A stretch of DNA of 64,000 nucleotides from Lentzea sp. NBRC 102530 (GTDB taxonomy: Bacteria; Actinomycetota; Actinomycetes; Mycobacteriales; Pseudonocardiaceae), in contig NZ_BSTF01000012.1 in the NCBI RefSeq assembly GCF_030269365.1, forward strand, positions 224,474-288,473, read 5' to 3'. Position numbers and translations under genes: made by a program. This document shows, in pieces, positions 25,204 to 35,417 of the stretch. The notes under the pieces were generated by a model, which was given only the letters and a program-made list of their open reading frames with translations, searched no databases and was not told the origin of the DNA. How positions within the stretch are numbered: position 1 is the stretch's first letter; each line of letters begins with the position of its first letter.

Positions 25204-26229
25204 GTGTCCACGGAGAACGCCCCCGCAGAGCCCGTCAAGCGCCCTCGCGTCCTGTCCGGCATCCAGCCGACGGCCGGGTCGTTCCACCTCGGCAACTACC
25301 TGGGTGCGGTGCGGCAGTGGGTGGCCCTGCAGGAAGCGCACGACGCGTTCTACTGCGTCGTCGACCTGCACGCGATCACCGTGGAGCAGGACCCGAAGAC
25401 CCTGAGGCAGAACACCCGCGTCTCGGCGGCACAGCTGCTCGCGCTGGGCATCGACCCGGACCGGGCGACCCTGTTCGTGCAGTCACACGTCCCGGAGCAC
25501 GCCCAGCTCGGCTGGGTCATGCAGTGCATGACCGGCTTCGGCGAGGCGGCGCGGATGACGCAGTTCAAGGACAAGTCCGCGCGCCAGGAGCAGTCCGTCG
25601 GCGTCGGCCTGTTCACGTACCCGATCCTGCAGGCCGCGGACATCCTGCTGTACCAGGCGCACTACGTGCCGGTCGGCGAGGACCAGCGCCAGCACCTGGA
25701 GCTGACCCGCGACCTCGCGACGCGCTTCAACTCGCGCTACGGCAAGACGTTCCGGCTGCCCGAGGCGTACATCGTCAAGGACACGGCCAAGATCTTCGAC
25801 CTGCAGGACCCGACGTCGAAGATGAGCAAGTCGGTGCCCGGCGGCGTCGTCGAGCTGCTGGAAGACCCGAAGCGCTCGGCCAAGAAGATCCGCTCGGCCG
25901 TCACCGACACGGGCCGCGAGGTGCTGTTCGACGTCGAGAACAAGCCCGGTGTCTCGAACCTGCTGACGATCTACTCGGCGCTGACCGGTCGTTCGGTCGA
26001 GTCGCTCGTCGCGGACTACGACGGCAAGGGCTACGGCGACCTGAAGAAGGACCTCGGCGAGGTCTTCACCGACTGGGTCACGCCGGTGCAGGAGCGCGTC
26101 CGCACGTACCTCGACGACGTGGCCTCGCTGGACAAGATCCTGGCGCGCGGTGCCGAACGGGCCCGCGAGGTCGCGGCCGGCACGTTGCGCCGGACGTACG
26201 ACAAGATCGGCTTTGTTCTGCCCGAGTAG
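25204..26229 (+). CDS. trpS: Tryptophanyl-tRNA synthetase
   Basis: 341 residues, the standard length of bacterial TrpRS, a class I synthetase. It has the HIGH-like GSFHLGNY at about 24-31 and the KMSKS loop at about 204-208. GIQPTAG and GLFTYPILQAADILLYQA are typical of the Trp pocket. The GTG at 25204 is used, although the open frame extends upstream. The neighbouring BrkB-like gene starts 24 nt downstream. Confidence 0.96.
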   Translation: MSTENAPAEPVKRPRVLSGIQPTAGSFHLGNYLGAVRQWVALQEAHDAFYCVVDLHAITVEQDPKTLRQNTRVSAAQLLALGIDPDRATLFVQSHVPEHAQLGWVMQCMTGFGEAARMTQFKDKSARQEQSVGVGLFTYPILQAADILLYQAHYVPVGEDQRQHLELTRDLATRFNSRYGKTFRLPEAYIVKDTAKIFDLQDPTSKMSKSVPGGVVELLEDPKRSAKKIRSAVTDTGREVLFDVENKPGVSNLLTIYSALTGRSVESLVADYDGKGYGDLKKDLGEVFTDWVTPVQERVRTYLDDVASLDKILARGAERAREVAAGTLRRTYDKIGFVLPE

Positions 26230-26253
26230 TCCAGGTGCATTAGCGTCTTATGC

Positions 26254-27240
26254 GTGGACAAGTGGCGGCAGAAGTACGCATGGCTCGACCACATCATGCG
26301 CGCGTATGAGCGCTTCGACCAGAGATACGGCACTCAGCACGCCGCTGCGGTGACGTACTTCAGCGTGCTGTCGCTCGTACCGATCCTGATGATCGGCTTC
26401 GCGGTCGCCGGTTTCGTGCTCCAGTCGCAGCCCGACCTGCTGACGTCGTTGCGCGGCAGCATCGCCGAGGCCGTGCCGGACCAGCAGTTGCGCACGCAGA
26501 TCAACGAGGCCGTGGACACCGCCCTGGAGTCCAAGGGCACCGTCGGCATCATCGGCCTGCTCGGCGCCGCCTACTCCGGCCTCGGCTGGATGAGCAACCT
26601 CCGCGACGCCCTGACGGCCCAGTGGGGCCAGGCGAAGGGCGAACTGCCGTTCCTCGGCACGCTCTGGCGCGACCTGCTGGCGTTGGTGGGCCTGGGGCTC
26701 GCGATCGTGCTGTCGTTCGGCATCACCGCTTTGGGGTCCGGGTTCGCCGAGCAGGTCCTGGAGTGGATGGGGCTCGCCGAAGCCGGGTGGGCGCACGTGT
26801 TGCTGCGGATCGGCACGATCATCCTGTCGCTGCTGGCGAACTGGATGGTGTTCCTGTGGGTGCTGGCTCGGCTGCCGCGCAAGCCCGTGGGGTGGCGTTC
26901 GGCGTTGCGCGGGGCGTTGGCTGCGGCCATCGGGTTCGAGGTGCTGAAGCAGGCCGCCACGATCTTCCTGTCGTTCACGACCAAGTCGCCCACCTCGGCC
27001 GCGTTCGGGTCCGTGATCGGTGTGCTCGTGTTCGCGAACCTGGTGGCGCAGTTCATCCTGTTCATCACGGCCTGGACGGCTACCGCCCGGGAGAACCGCG
27101 AGCCCGAGGTGGTCAAGGCTCCGCCGCCCGCGGTGATCGCTCCCGTGGTGTCGGTGCGGTCCGGGCCTTCGCCGTCGTTGTTGGTCGGGGCGGGGGCTGT
27201 GGTGGGCGCTGTGCTCGGGATGCGGTGGCGGCGCCGGTAG
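26254..27240 (+). CDS. YihY/BrkB-family inner membrane protein
   Basis: 328 residues with about six membrane helices. Family marks: the RYGTQHAAAVTYFSVLSLVP start, the GWMSNLRDALTAQWG loop (about 110) and TSAAFGSVIGVLVFANLVAQF near the end. Despite old annotations the family is not an RNase and its transport role is not settled. GTG start 24 nt after trpS suggests co-transcription. Confidence 0.88.
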   Translation: MDKWRQKYAWLDHIMRAYERFDQRYGTQHAAAVTYFSVLSLVPILMIGFAVAGFVLQSQPDLLTSLRGSIAEAVPDQQLRTQINEAVDTALESKGTVGIIGLLGAAYSGLGWMSNLRDALTAQWGQAKGELPFLGTLWRDLLALVGLGLAIVLSFGITALGSGFAEQVLEWMGLAEAGWAHVLLRIGTIILSLLANWMVFLWVLARLPRKPVGWRSALRGALAAAIGFEVLKQAATIFLSFTTKSPTSAAFGSVIGVLVFANLVAQFILFITAWTATARENREPEVVKAPPPAVIAPVVSVRSGPSPSLLVGAGAVVGAVLGMRWRRR

Positions 27241-27358
27241 GTCGTCTGCGGGTCGGCTTTTGCTGCTTCGTGTTCCTGTTCCAGCGGGGTTGGTCGCGTC
27301 CCTGGGGTTCGGTCGCCTTGCGAGGGTGCTCGCGCGGGTCGGGACGAAGATGTGGGGT

Positions 27359-27473
27359 GCGATTGGGGCTTGACCTCGAGCCTCTGGCGGGATGCGTATC
27401 GGCCTCGAAAGCCGGGGTGTAAAGCGCCCCGGCCGGTCTGTCATCCCGCCCCTCGAGGTCAAGCCCCAATCGC
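27359..27473. repeat. Intergenic inverted-repeat element, 115 bp
   Basis: Two perfectly complementary 22-bp arms (27359-27380 and 27452-27473) flank a core that itself contains complementary blocks, such as GGGATG with CATCCC and CCGGGG with CCCCGG. The whole can fold into one long hairpin. It occupies the gap between the convergent BrkB-like and D,D-carboxypeptidase genes; the rest of 27241-27716 holds no convincing gene apart from the terminator at 27654. It may be a MITE or another dispersed palindromic repeat. Confidence 0.75.
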
Positions 27474-27653
27474 CCAGAGCGGTGGAACCGGCTAGGCGGT
27501 GGGGATCGGCCCGTTCGGGCTCGCCTTCGGCTTCGCCAGGCCAGGTTTCGTAGGTGGTTGGGGTGCGTTGGTGGCTGTCCGGTTGGCACCGCGCGCCTGG
27601 CCGAGACGGTGGTCGGCTTGCGTTGGCGACTGCGGCTGGTTTGCTCCGCACGC

Positions 27654-27699
27654 GAAACGGCCCCGGCAGTGGTGGTCTCACTGCCGGGGCCGTTTCTTT
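27654..27699. terminator. Terminator after the D,D-carboxypeptidase gene (bidirectional stem)
   Basis: A perfect 18-bp stem, 27654-27671 with 27679-27696, loop of 7 nt. The stem begins GAAA and ends TTTC, so both strands get a short U-run. It lies 18 nt beyond the stop of the minus-strand carboxypeptidase. Confidence 0.88.
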
Positions 27700-27716
27700 G
27701 GTGCCTGTAGGGCCCC

Positions 27717-28985
27717 TCAGAAGCCTTGTGCCGCCTGGGCGGCCTGTCGGCGGGCTCGGGCTGCCTTGGCGCGTTTGTTGCGCACGAAGAGCAGCAGGGC
27801 CGCCACCAGGCCCAGTCCGGCCGCCGCGGTGATCGGCAGGCCCACCGTGCCGAACGCGGTGGGGGTCGGGCGTCCCGTTTCGGGGTCGGTGCCGGCCGCC
27901 ACGTCCGTGCTGTCGTTGGTGCTCTGGGTCGGGACCACGTTCTGCTTGGGCTGCGGAGCGCCGTCCACCAGCTTGCCCACGCCGCCGGGGCCCATGGCGA
28001 AGCCGTAGTCGAGCAGCTTGCCCGCCTGGTTGTCGATGCGCGTCGGGGTCTGCTGGCCGCGCAGCAGGACGACGACGAGGCGGCGGCCGTTGCGTTCCGC
28101 GGCGCCTACGAAGGTGTGCTGGGAGTCGTCGGTGAAGCCGGTCTTGCCGCCCAGCGCGCCCTCGTAGTTCTGGAGCATGCGGTTGTCGTTGAGCAGCGGG
28201 ATCGTGCCGCCGTTGCGGCCCGGGAACGTCGACTGCGGCAGCTTGATGGCCTGCGCGAACTCGTCGTACTTCATCGCGCCGCGGAAGATCAGGCCCACGT
28301 CGTAGGCCGAGGTGCTGGTGCCGGGGCCGTCGAGGCCGGACGGGGTGACGGCGCGGGTGTCGAGGGCGCCGAGCTCCTTGGCCATGGCGTTCATCTTGCG
28401 CAGGGCGTTCGGGACGCCGCCGAGCTGGCGGGCGAGGGTGTGCGCCACGTCGTTGCCCGAGGTCAGCAGCAGGCCGTGGAGCAGCTGGCGGACCGTGTAC
28501 TGGCCGCCGTCCTTCAGACCCACGCAGGTGCACTCCTGCTGGGTGTCTTCCGCGCTGGCGGTGACGACGAGGTCGCCCCGCAGTTCCTTGGCGACGACCA
28601 TCGCGAGGAGCACCTTCATGATGCTCGCGGGGCGCTGACGGCCGTGCGGGTCGTACGCGGCGAGGACCGCGCCGCTGTCGATGTCCGCGAGCAGCCACGA
28701 GGCGGCGGTGATGCCGCTGGGGGGCTGCGCGGAGTTCGGCGGCAGGATGAGGCCGCACTCACCCAGCCGGTCACCGCCGATGGGCTTCTCCGGCACTTCC
28801 AGCGGGACCGGGGCCTTCTGGCCGGGGGCCGGCTGCTCGGACGTGTCCACCGGGGGCGGAGGGGTCTCGCGGTTCGCACACTGCGCCGAGCCGGCGGCCT
28901 GCTGTGCGGTGCTCGTCGGTGCGGCGAACGCGGCGGTGGCCGTTGCTAGGACCAGGGCGACGATGAGCCGTTTGGGGAAGGGCAC
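27717..28985 (-). CDS. D-alanyl-D-alanine carboxypeptidase (peptidase S11)
   Basis: 422 residues: signal peptide 1-27, a Pro-rich linker, then the S11 penicillin-binding domain with PASIMK (catalytic Ser121/Lys124), LTSGND (about 175) and GGKTGFT (about 268). A C-terminal membrane helix (about 380-400) is followed by a basic tail. It trims the terminal D-Ala from peptidoglycan stem peptides outside the membrane. In Streptomyces the equivalent gene also neighbours an SCO4848-type gene, as here (divergent, 61 nt). Confidence 0.93.
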   Translation of the reverse strand: MPFPKRLIVALVLATATAAFAAPTSTAQQAAGSAQCANRETPPPPVDTSEQPAPGQKAPVPLEVPEKPIGGDRLGECGLILPPNSAQPPSGITAASWLLADIDSGAVLAAYDPHGRQRPASIMKVLLAMVVAKELRGDLVVTASAEDTQQECTCVGLKDGGQYTVRQLLHGLLLTSGNDVAHTLARQLGGVPNALRKMNAMAKELGALDTRAVTPSGLDGPGTSTSAYDVGLIFRGAMKYDEFAQAIKLPQSTFPGRNGGTIPLLNDNRMLQNYEGALGGKTGFTDDSQHTFVGAAERNGRRLVVVLLRGQQTPTRIDNQAGKLLDYGFAMGPGGVGKLVDGAPQPKQNVVPTQSTNDSTDVAAGTDPETGRPTPTAFGTVGLPITAAAGLGLVAALLLFVRNKRAKAARARRQAAQAAQGF

Positions 28986-29046
28986 GCCCCCAGGCTATCC
29001 ACCCCCGTTCAGCGGCTTGCACGCAGCACGTCTGATACTGGGTGCT

Positions 29047-29274
29047 GTGAAGCTCTCGCGCCCGATGTCACTCTTCCTGGTGGCTTTCGGAGTGTGGTCG
29101 TGGGTGATCTGGCCCACGTTCCTGAAGAACATCTGGAAGGACCCACGTTCGTTTAGCGACGGACCTACCGCCTTCTTCACCGTGCACCTGGTGCTGGTGA
29201 TCGCCTCGCTCGTGTTCGGCACCGTCATCGGGGTGCTGGGCGTGCGGGGTTTCCTGGCCACTCGACGTCGATAG
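29047..29274 (+). CDS. SCO4848-family small membrane protein
   Basis: 75 residues from GTG 29047: two hydrophobic helices (about 8-27 and 42-66) separated by the conserved FLKNIWKDPRSF loop, with a basic C-terminus. It matches what I recall of the SCO4848 family, which sits next to a D,D-carboxypeptidase in Streptomyces. Function unknown. Confidence 0.78.
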   Translation: MKLSRPMSLFLVAFGVWSWVIWPTFLKNIWKDPRSFSDGPTAFFTVHLVLVIASLVFGTVIGVLGVRGFLATRRR

Positions 29275-29283
29275 GGAAAAGCT

Positions 29284-29634
29284 GTGGAGTTCGTACGCCT
29301 GCTGCTGGTGTTCCTGCACCTGCTCGGCATGGGCATGCTCGTCGCGATGATCATGTTGCAGGCCCGGGCCGGCAAGGACGCGCCGGTCAACAAGGGCTGG
29401 CTGCACGGCGCGGCGTTGCAGCTGCTGACCGGTGTCGCGCTGGTCGCGATCGACCCGCTGGTCGACTCGGTCCAGTACAACCACATCAAGATCGGCGTGA
29501 AGCTGCTGGTCGTCGTGGCCATCGCGGCGGTCGTGGCGATCAACGTCAACAAGCCCAAGGCGCCGTCGTGGTTGATGCCGACCGCCGCGTCGCTGGTCGT
29601 GTTGAACGTGGGCATCGCCGTCTTCTGGACCTGA
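29284..29634 (+). CDS. Integral membrane protein of unknown function
   Basis: 116 residues with four hydrophobic helices spanning nearly the whole chain. The first contains FLHLLGMGM, resembling membrane proteins annotated only as hypothetical in actinomycetes. GTG start 9 nt after the SCO4848-like gene with GGGAAAAG upstream, so probably one operon. Confidence 0.7.
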   Translation: MEFVRLLLVFLHLLGMGMLVAMIMLQARAGKDAPVNKGWLHGAALQLLTGVALVAIDPLVDSVQYNHIKIGVKLLVVVAIAAVVAINVNKPKAPSWLMPTAASLVVLNVGIAVFWT

Positions 29635-29728
29635 TCGAACCCTGATCGGGGGATGTCGCGCTCACGCGTGGGTGACGTGGGCGTGCTTTTGCCCCGGCGT
29701 GTTGTACGGGCGCGCCACCATCCGTGTC

Positions 29729-30412
29729 ATGTCACGTATCGCCTATATCGGTGTGCTCACCGCCGGGGCAGTGTTGACGCTCGTCTCACTGCACGGTGCC
29801 GCCCCGGAGGCCGAGGCCTCCGGGGATGGCCAGGTGTGCTCCGCTGCGTGGTGCCCGCAAGAACGTCCCGGATGGCGCGCGCCGTCGCCGAGAGGTGAAG
29901 AGCCTCCGACGTCGTCGACGACCACTCCGCCGACCACGACCACCACCCCGTGCACGACCACGACGACGCCGCCGGTGACCACCACCACGACGTCGTACAC
30001 GACCACCACGACGGACTCGACGACGACCACTCCGCCGTCGACGACCACCACCACGGATTCCACGACCACGACGACGGATTCGACGACGACGACCACGCCG
30101 TCGACGACCACGACGACGGATTCCACGACCACCACCACGGACTCGACGACGACCACTCCGCCGTCGTCGACCACGACCACCACCAGGCCGTCGACCTCGA
30201 CGACCACCACCACGCCCCCGGTGACCACGACCACCACCAAGCCGTGGCTCACGACGCCGCCGGCCACGACCAAGCCCCCGGTCCACCAGGACAACCGGCT
30301 GGCCAACACCGGCACGTCGCCCGTGTGGACGCTGCTGCTCGGCGTGCTGATGCTCGTCGGCGGCTCGATCCTGATGCTCCTCGACCGCGCCAGGCGCCAG
30401 CCGCGGCGCTGA
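29729..30412 (+). CDS. Thr-rich cell-wall-anchored protein with LAxTG sorting signal
   Basis: 227 residues: signal peptide (about 1-30), a short region with two Cys, then about 120 residues almost entirely Thr, Ser and Pro in TTTTT-DST/PPS blocks (29910-30240). It ends with LANTG at 191-195, a hydrophobic helix and DRARRQPRR. LAxTG is the preferred signal of actinobacterial class E sortases. The Thr block is probably a glycosylated stalk. No ligand-binding domain is seen, so it may be a spacer or surface coat protein. No sortase gene is in the window. Confidence 0.8.
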   Translation: MSRIAYIGVLTAGAVLTLVSLHGAAPEAEASGDGQVCSAAWCPQERPGWRAPSPRGEEPPTSSTTTPPTTTTTPCTTTTTPPVTTTTTSYTTTTTDSTTTTPPSTTTTTDSTTTTTDSTTTTTPSTTTTTDSTTTTTDSTTTTPPSSTTTTTRPSTSTTTTTPPVTTTTTKPWLTTPPATTKPPVHQDNRLANTGTSPVWTLLLGVLMLVGGSILMLLDRARRQPRR

Positions 30413-30450
30413 CCGCCGAAACTGTCGGTGCTCCTCGCCACACTGGTGAC

Positions 30451-31364
30451 GTGCGAATCGAACACCTGCGCGAACGCAGCGATCTCGGCGTCATCAGTGC
30501 CGGCACCCTGAAGTCCCTGGGTGTCTCCAACCCGTGGCGGAGGTGCGTCCCGGGCGGACCGTGGCAGCGCATGCACCCCGGCGTGGTGCTGCTGCACAAC
30601 GGTCCGCCCACCCCGGACCAACACCTGACGGCCGCCCTCCTGCGCGCAGGCCCGGGAGCCGTCGTCACGGGCGCCGAAGCCTGCCGCCGCCACGGCCTCC
30701 CGGCGCGCGGCACCGAGATCCACCTCCTGGTCCCGGGCTCCCGGCGCGGCAGCGGCACCCTGGTCCTCGAACGGGCCACCCCGGTCCCGCCGTCCACCGA
30801 CGTGGGCGGCTTCCGGTCGTCTCACCCGCGAGGGCCGTCGTCGACGCCTGCCGCTTCCTCCGCACCGCCGACGAAGCCACCGCCCTGATGGCCGCGGCCG
30901 TCCAACGCAACCACTGCACGGTCGCCGACCTGGCCGCGGAAGCCCGCACCAACCGCTACGGCACCAAACTCGTCCGAAGCGTGCTGAAGGACCTGGGCAG
31001 AGCCGAGTCCGTGGCCGAACGCGACGCCCGCCGCCTGAGCCGCAGGATCCGCCTGACCACCCCGCACTGGAACACCGCCATCGCGGGCCGGGACGGCCTG
31101 GTCATCGCCAGACCGGACGCCTGGTACGACGACGTGGGCCTGGCCTGGGAGATCGACTCGCGAGCGTTCCACCTGGGCCCACGCGACCACGAACGCACCC
31201 TTGCCCGCAACGCCCGCTACGCCGCGGCAGGCATCCTCGTGCTCCAGACCCTGCCGACCCGCCTGCGCGACCACCCGGAGGCCGTGGCGCGCGAGCTGAG
31301 GGCCGCCCACGCGGCCGCAAAGGCCCGCCCACGCCCACCGGTGCACGTCGTGGAGGTGAGCTGA
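30451..31364 (+). pseudogene. AbiEi/DUF559-like protein broken by a single frameshift
   Basis: GTG 30451 opens a frame (RIEHLRERSDLGVISAGTLK) that reads naturally up to GGFR near 30815 and then turns into Pro/Ser nonsense with a stop at 30888. From 30815 the adjacent frame continues as VVSPARAVVDACRFL and runs to 31364 with the conserved DDVGLAWEIDSRAFHLGP core (D...ExD) of DUF559-type nuclease folds. Inserting one base near 30815 restores about 304 residues. Family members have an AbiEi-antitoxin-like N-terminus and an endonuclease-like C-terminus. Real mutation and sequencing error cannot be told apart here. Confidence 0.8.
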
Positions 31365-31377
31365 CCCCGCGAACGCA

Positions 31378-31412
31378 GAAGCGCCGCGCCCCCGACGGGA
31401 GCACGGCGCTTC
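31378..31412. terminator. Hairpin between convergent gene ends
   Basis: GAAGCGCCG (31378-31386) pairs with CGGCGCTTC (31404-31412) just before the sdhB stop on the minus strand and after the AbiEi-like gene. There is no long U-run. Confidence 0.55.
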
Positions 31413-31425
31413 GACGAGCAGGAAC

Positions 31426-32207
31426 TCAGACGCGCTTGAACAGCAGCGCGCGCTTCACTTCCTGGATCGCCTTCGTCACCTGGATGCCGCGCGGGCACGC
31501 GTCGGTGCAGTTGAAGGTGGTGCGGCACCGCCACACGCCGTCGATGTCGTTGAGGATGTCGAGCCGCTCCTCAGCGCCCTCGTCGCGCGAGTCGAAGATG
31601 AACCGGTGCGCGTTCACGATCGCCGCCGGGCCGAAGTACGAGCCCTCGGTCCAGTAGACCGGGCAGGACGTGGTGCAGCAGGCGCACAGGATGCACTTCG
31701 TGGTGTCGTCGAACCGCTCACGGTCGGCGACGGACTGGATGCGCTCACGCGTCGGCTCGTTGCCGTACGTTACGAGGTACGGCTTGACGGCGCGGAACGC
31801 CTCGAAGAACGGCTCCATGTCGACGAGCAGGTCCTTGTGCACCGGCAGGCCCTTGATGGGCTCGATGGTGATCGTGGTCTGCTTGTCGCCCTTCTGCAGC
31901 AGGTCCTTCAGCAGGACCTTGCAGGCGAGGCGGTTGACGCCGTTGATGCGCATGGCGTCCGAGCCGCAGATGCCGTGCGCGCACGAGCGGCGGAACGTCA
32001 GCGTGCCGTCCACGTACCACTTGATGTAGTGGAGGAGGTTCAGCACGCGGTCCGACGGCAGGGCCGGGATGTCGAACGAGTCCCAGCGGGGCTCGTCGTC
32101 GAACTCCGGGTTGAAGCGCCGGATCTTGACGGTGACCGTGACAGCGCCGTCCGGAACCGGCGGCTGGGAGCCGCGCGAGCCAGCAGTGGTTTCAGCGGTG
32201 GCGGTCA

Positions 32208-32208
<1 letters not shown>
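31426..32208 (-). CDS. sdhB: Succinate dehydrogenase iron-sulfur subunit
   Basis: 260 residues. The [2Fe-2S] ligands are in SCAHGICGSD (Asp as the third ligand, as in E. coli) with a later Cys. The [4Fe-4S] and [3Fe-4S] ligands are in CILCACCTTSCP and CTDACPRG. It passes electrons from SdhA to quinone. ATG 32208 overlaps the sdhA stop by 1 nt. Last gene of sdhCDAB. Confidence 0.97.
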
Positions 32209-33962
<1,754 letters not shown>

Positions 33963-33984
33963 TGTGGTGGGCTCCCCGCGCGGG

Positions 33985-34392
33985 TCAGTTCGAGATGTTC
34001 GGGTCGAAGGTGAAGATCACGAACGTGCCGAGCGAGATGATCAGGACCATCGACACGTAGAGCAGCATCTTCAACCAGAACCGGGTGGAGTCCTTGCGGG
34101 CGTAGTCGTTGATGACCGTCCGCACGCCGTTGCCGCCGTGGATCTGCGCGAGCCAGAGCATCGCGAGGTCCCAGAACTGCCAGAACGGCGAGGCCCAGCG
34201 GCCTGCGACGAAACCGAAGTTGATCTTGTGTACGCCGCCGTCGAGGATGTTCATGATGAACAGGTGGCCGAGCACCAGGACGACGAGCAGCAGGCCGGAG
34301 AGGCGCATGAACAGCCAGCTGTAGAGCTCGCCGTTGCCGCGACGAGCCGCGGGGCGGCGCGGCTGGCGGGGCTTGTCGAGTGCGAGTGACAT
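33985..34392 (-). CDS. sdhD: Succinate dehydrogenase membrane anchor subunit SdhD
   Basis: 135 residues with three membrane helices. Family residues: WLFMRLSGLLLVVLVLGHL (helix I with the quinone/haem-side Arg and His) and QIHGGNGVRTVINDY. Three nt separate it from sdhC. Confidence 0.93.
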   Translation of the reverse strand: MSLALDKPRQPRRPAARRGNGELYSWLFMRLSGLLLVVLVLGHLFIMNILDGGVHKINFGFVAGRWASPFWQFWDLAMLWLAQIHGGNGVRTVINDYARKDSTRFWLKMLLYVSMVLIISLGTFVIFTFDPNISN

Positions 34393-34395
34393 GGC

Positions 34396-34818
34396 TCAGT
34401 GACCCCCAACCAGGTCGGAGATCGTGCGCTCCATCATGAAGTAGAAGCCCGGGATCATCACGAGGACCCACACGACCAGCACGGACCACAGCATGACCCG
34501 CTGGTACTTGGCGCCCTTCTCCCAGAAGTCGACCAGCATGACCCGGATGCCGTTCAGCGCGTGGTAGAGCACCGCGCCGACGAGGCCGACCTCGAAGAGG
34601 TTGACGATCGGGTTCTTGTAGGTCTCGATCACCGCGTCGTACGCGTTCGGGGACACCCGCACGAGGGCGGTGTCGAGCACGTGGGTGAAGAGGAAGAAGA
34701 ACGTGAGGACACCGGTGATCCGGTGGGCGACCCAGGACCACATGCCCAGATCACCGCGGTAGAGCGTCCCACCCCCTCGGGTGGTGCCCGACCGCTCGGG
34801 TGCGCCTGCGCTGGTCAT
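34396..34818 (-). CDS. sdhC: Succinate dehydrogenase cytochrome b556 subunit SdhC
   Basis: 140 residues, three helices: SWVAHRITGVLTFFFLFTHV (Ser/Arg quinone-site motif and a haem-side His) and YHALNGIRVMLVDF. First gene of the sdhCDAB operon. The 600-nt region upstream separates it from the divergent BMP transporter operon. Confidence 0.94.
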   Translation of the reverse strand: MTSAGAPERSGTTRGGGTLYRGDLGMWSWVAHRITGVLTFFFLFTHVLDTALVRVSPNAYDAVIETYKNPIVNLFEVGLVGAVLYHALNGIRVMLVDFWEKGAKYQRVMLWSVLVVWVLVMIPGFYFMMERTISDLVGGH

Positions 34819-35417
34819 GCGCCGAGGCCTCCAACGTCAGTGGTGGGTGGTCGGTGAACACGTTCTGTCCGACCATGACCGGGAAATGCTAGTCCCGCAC
34901 GTTGGACGCGTCCCAGCAGGCGCACCCGCTCTGTGACCGATGAGACACGCTGTCGATCGGCCAAGCGGTCTTGATCGATTCGGAGATGCGGTCCACGCCA
35001 CATTTCGGGCATTTGTACCGGGACAAAAGTGAGGACGGCGACCAGGACCTCCGCCTTGGTCCTGGCCGCCGTCGTCGGCAAGGGCACTTGCCACCACCAA
35101 CACGCGTGACGGTGCGCGAACGGTTCAACGGGGTTCGCAAGAAATTTCGTCCGAACTCGAACCGCAGGTCGCGGTGGCCTCGGCGAGCGGAACTGCTCCA
35201 TCCGGACGAAGATCAGGGCGAAGAAGAGCCTCAAGAGGACGAATCGCCACGCGCCGAACACGAGTGATCACCACTCGTACGGCCAAAGCGTCGAATGCGT
35301 AACCGATAGGGGTCTTTGTAGGTGCTGGCGGCAACGGGGTTGGTTACTAAGAGGTACGGTGCCGCGTCTAGGACCCAACAACGTCGTTGGGGATGAACCT
35401 CAGGGAGGAGACGAGCC
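34819..35417. other. Long divergent intergenic region, no convincing gene
   Basis: These 600 nt separate the divergent sdh and nucleoside-transport operons. Short open frames exist on both strands (for example 34971-35267 plus, 34815-35261 minus), but they are Arg/Pro-rich and lack ribosome sites or recognisable motifs. The stretch probably holds long leaders and both promoters. A near-palindrome at 35373-35390 is the only site I can point to. Confidence 0.5.
35373..35390. promoter_or_regulatory. Near-palindromic operator candidate upstream of BMP gene
   Basis: CCCAAC-AACGTC-GTTGGG, an 18-nt almost perfect palindrome, ends 27 nt before the BMP lipoprotein start. Position fits a repressor or a 5' leader hairpin of the transporter operon. 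Confidence 0.4.

Noticed and set aside
29900..30240. Short tandem repeats considered as a CRISPR or satellite
   Set aside because: They are Thr codon runs (ACC/ACG) within an in-frame surface protein.
34815..35267. Open frames on both strands between sdhC and the BMP gene
   Set aside because: Composition is Arg/Pro-rich and frame-independent; there are no ribosome sites and no recognisable domain.
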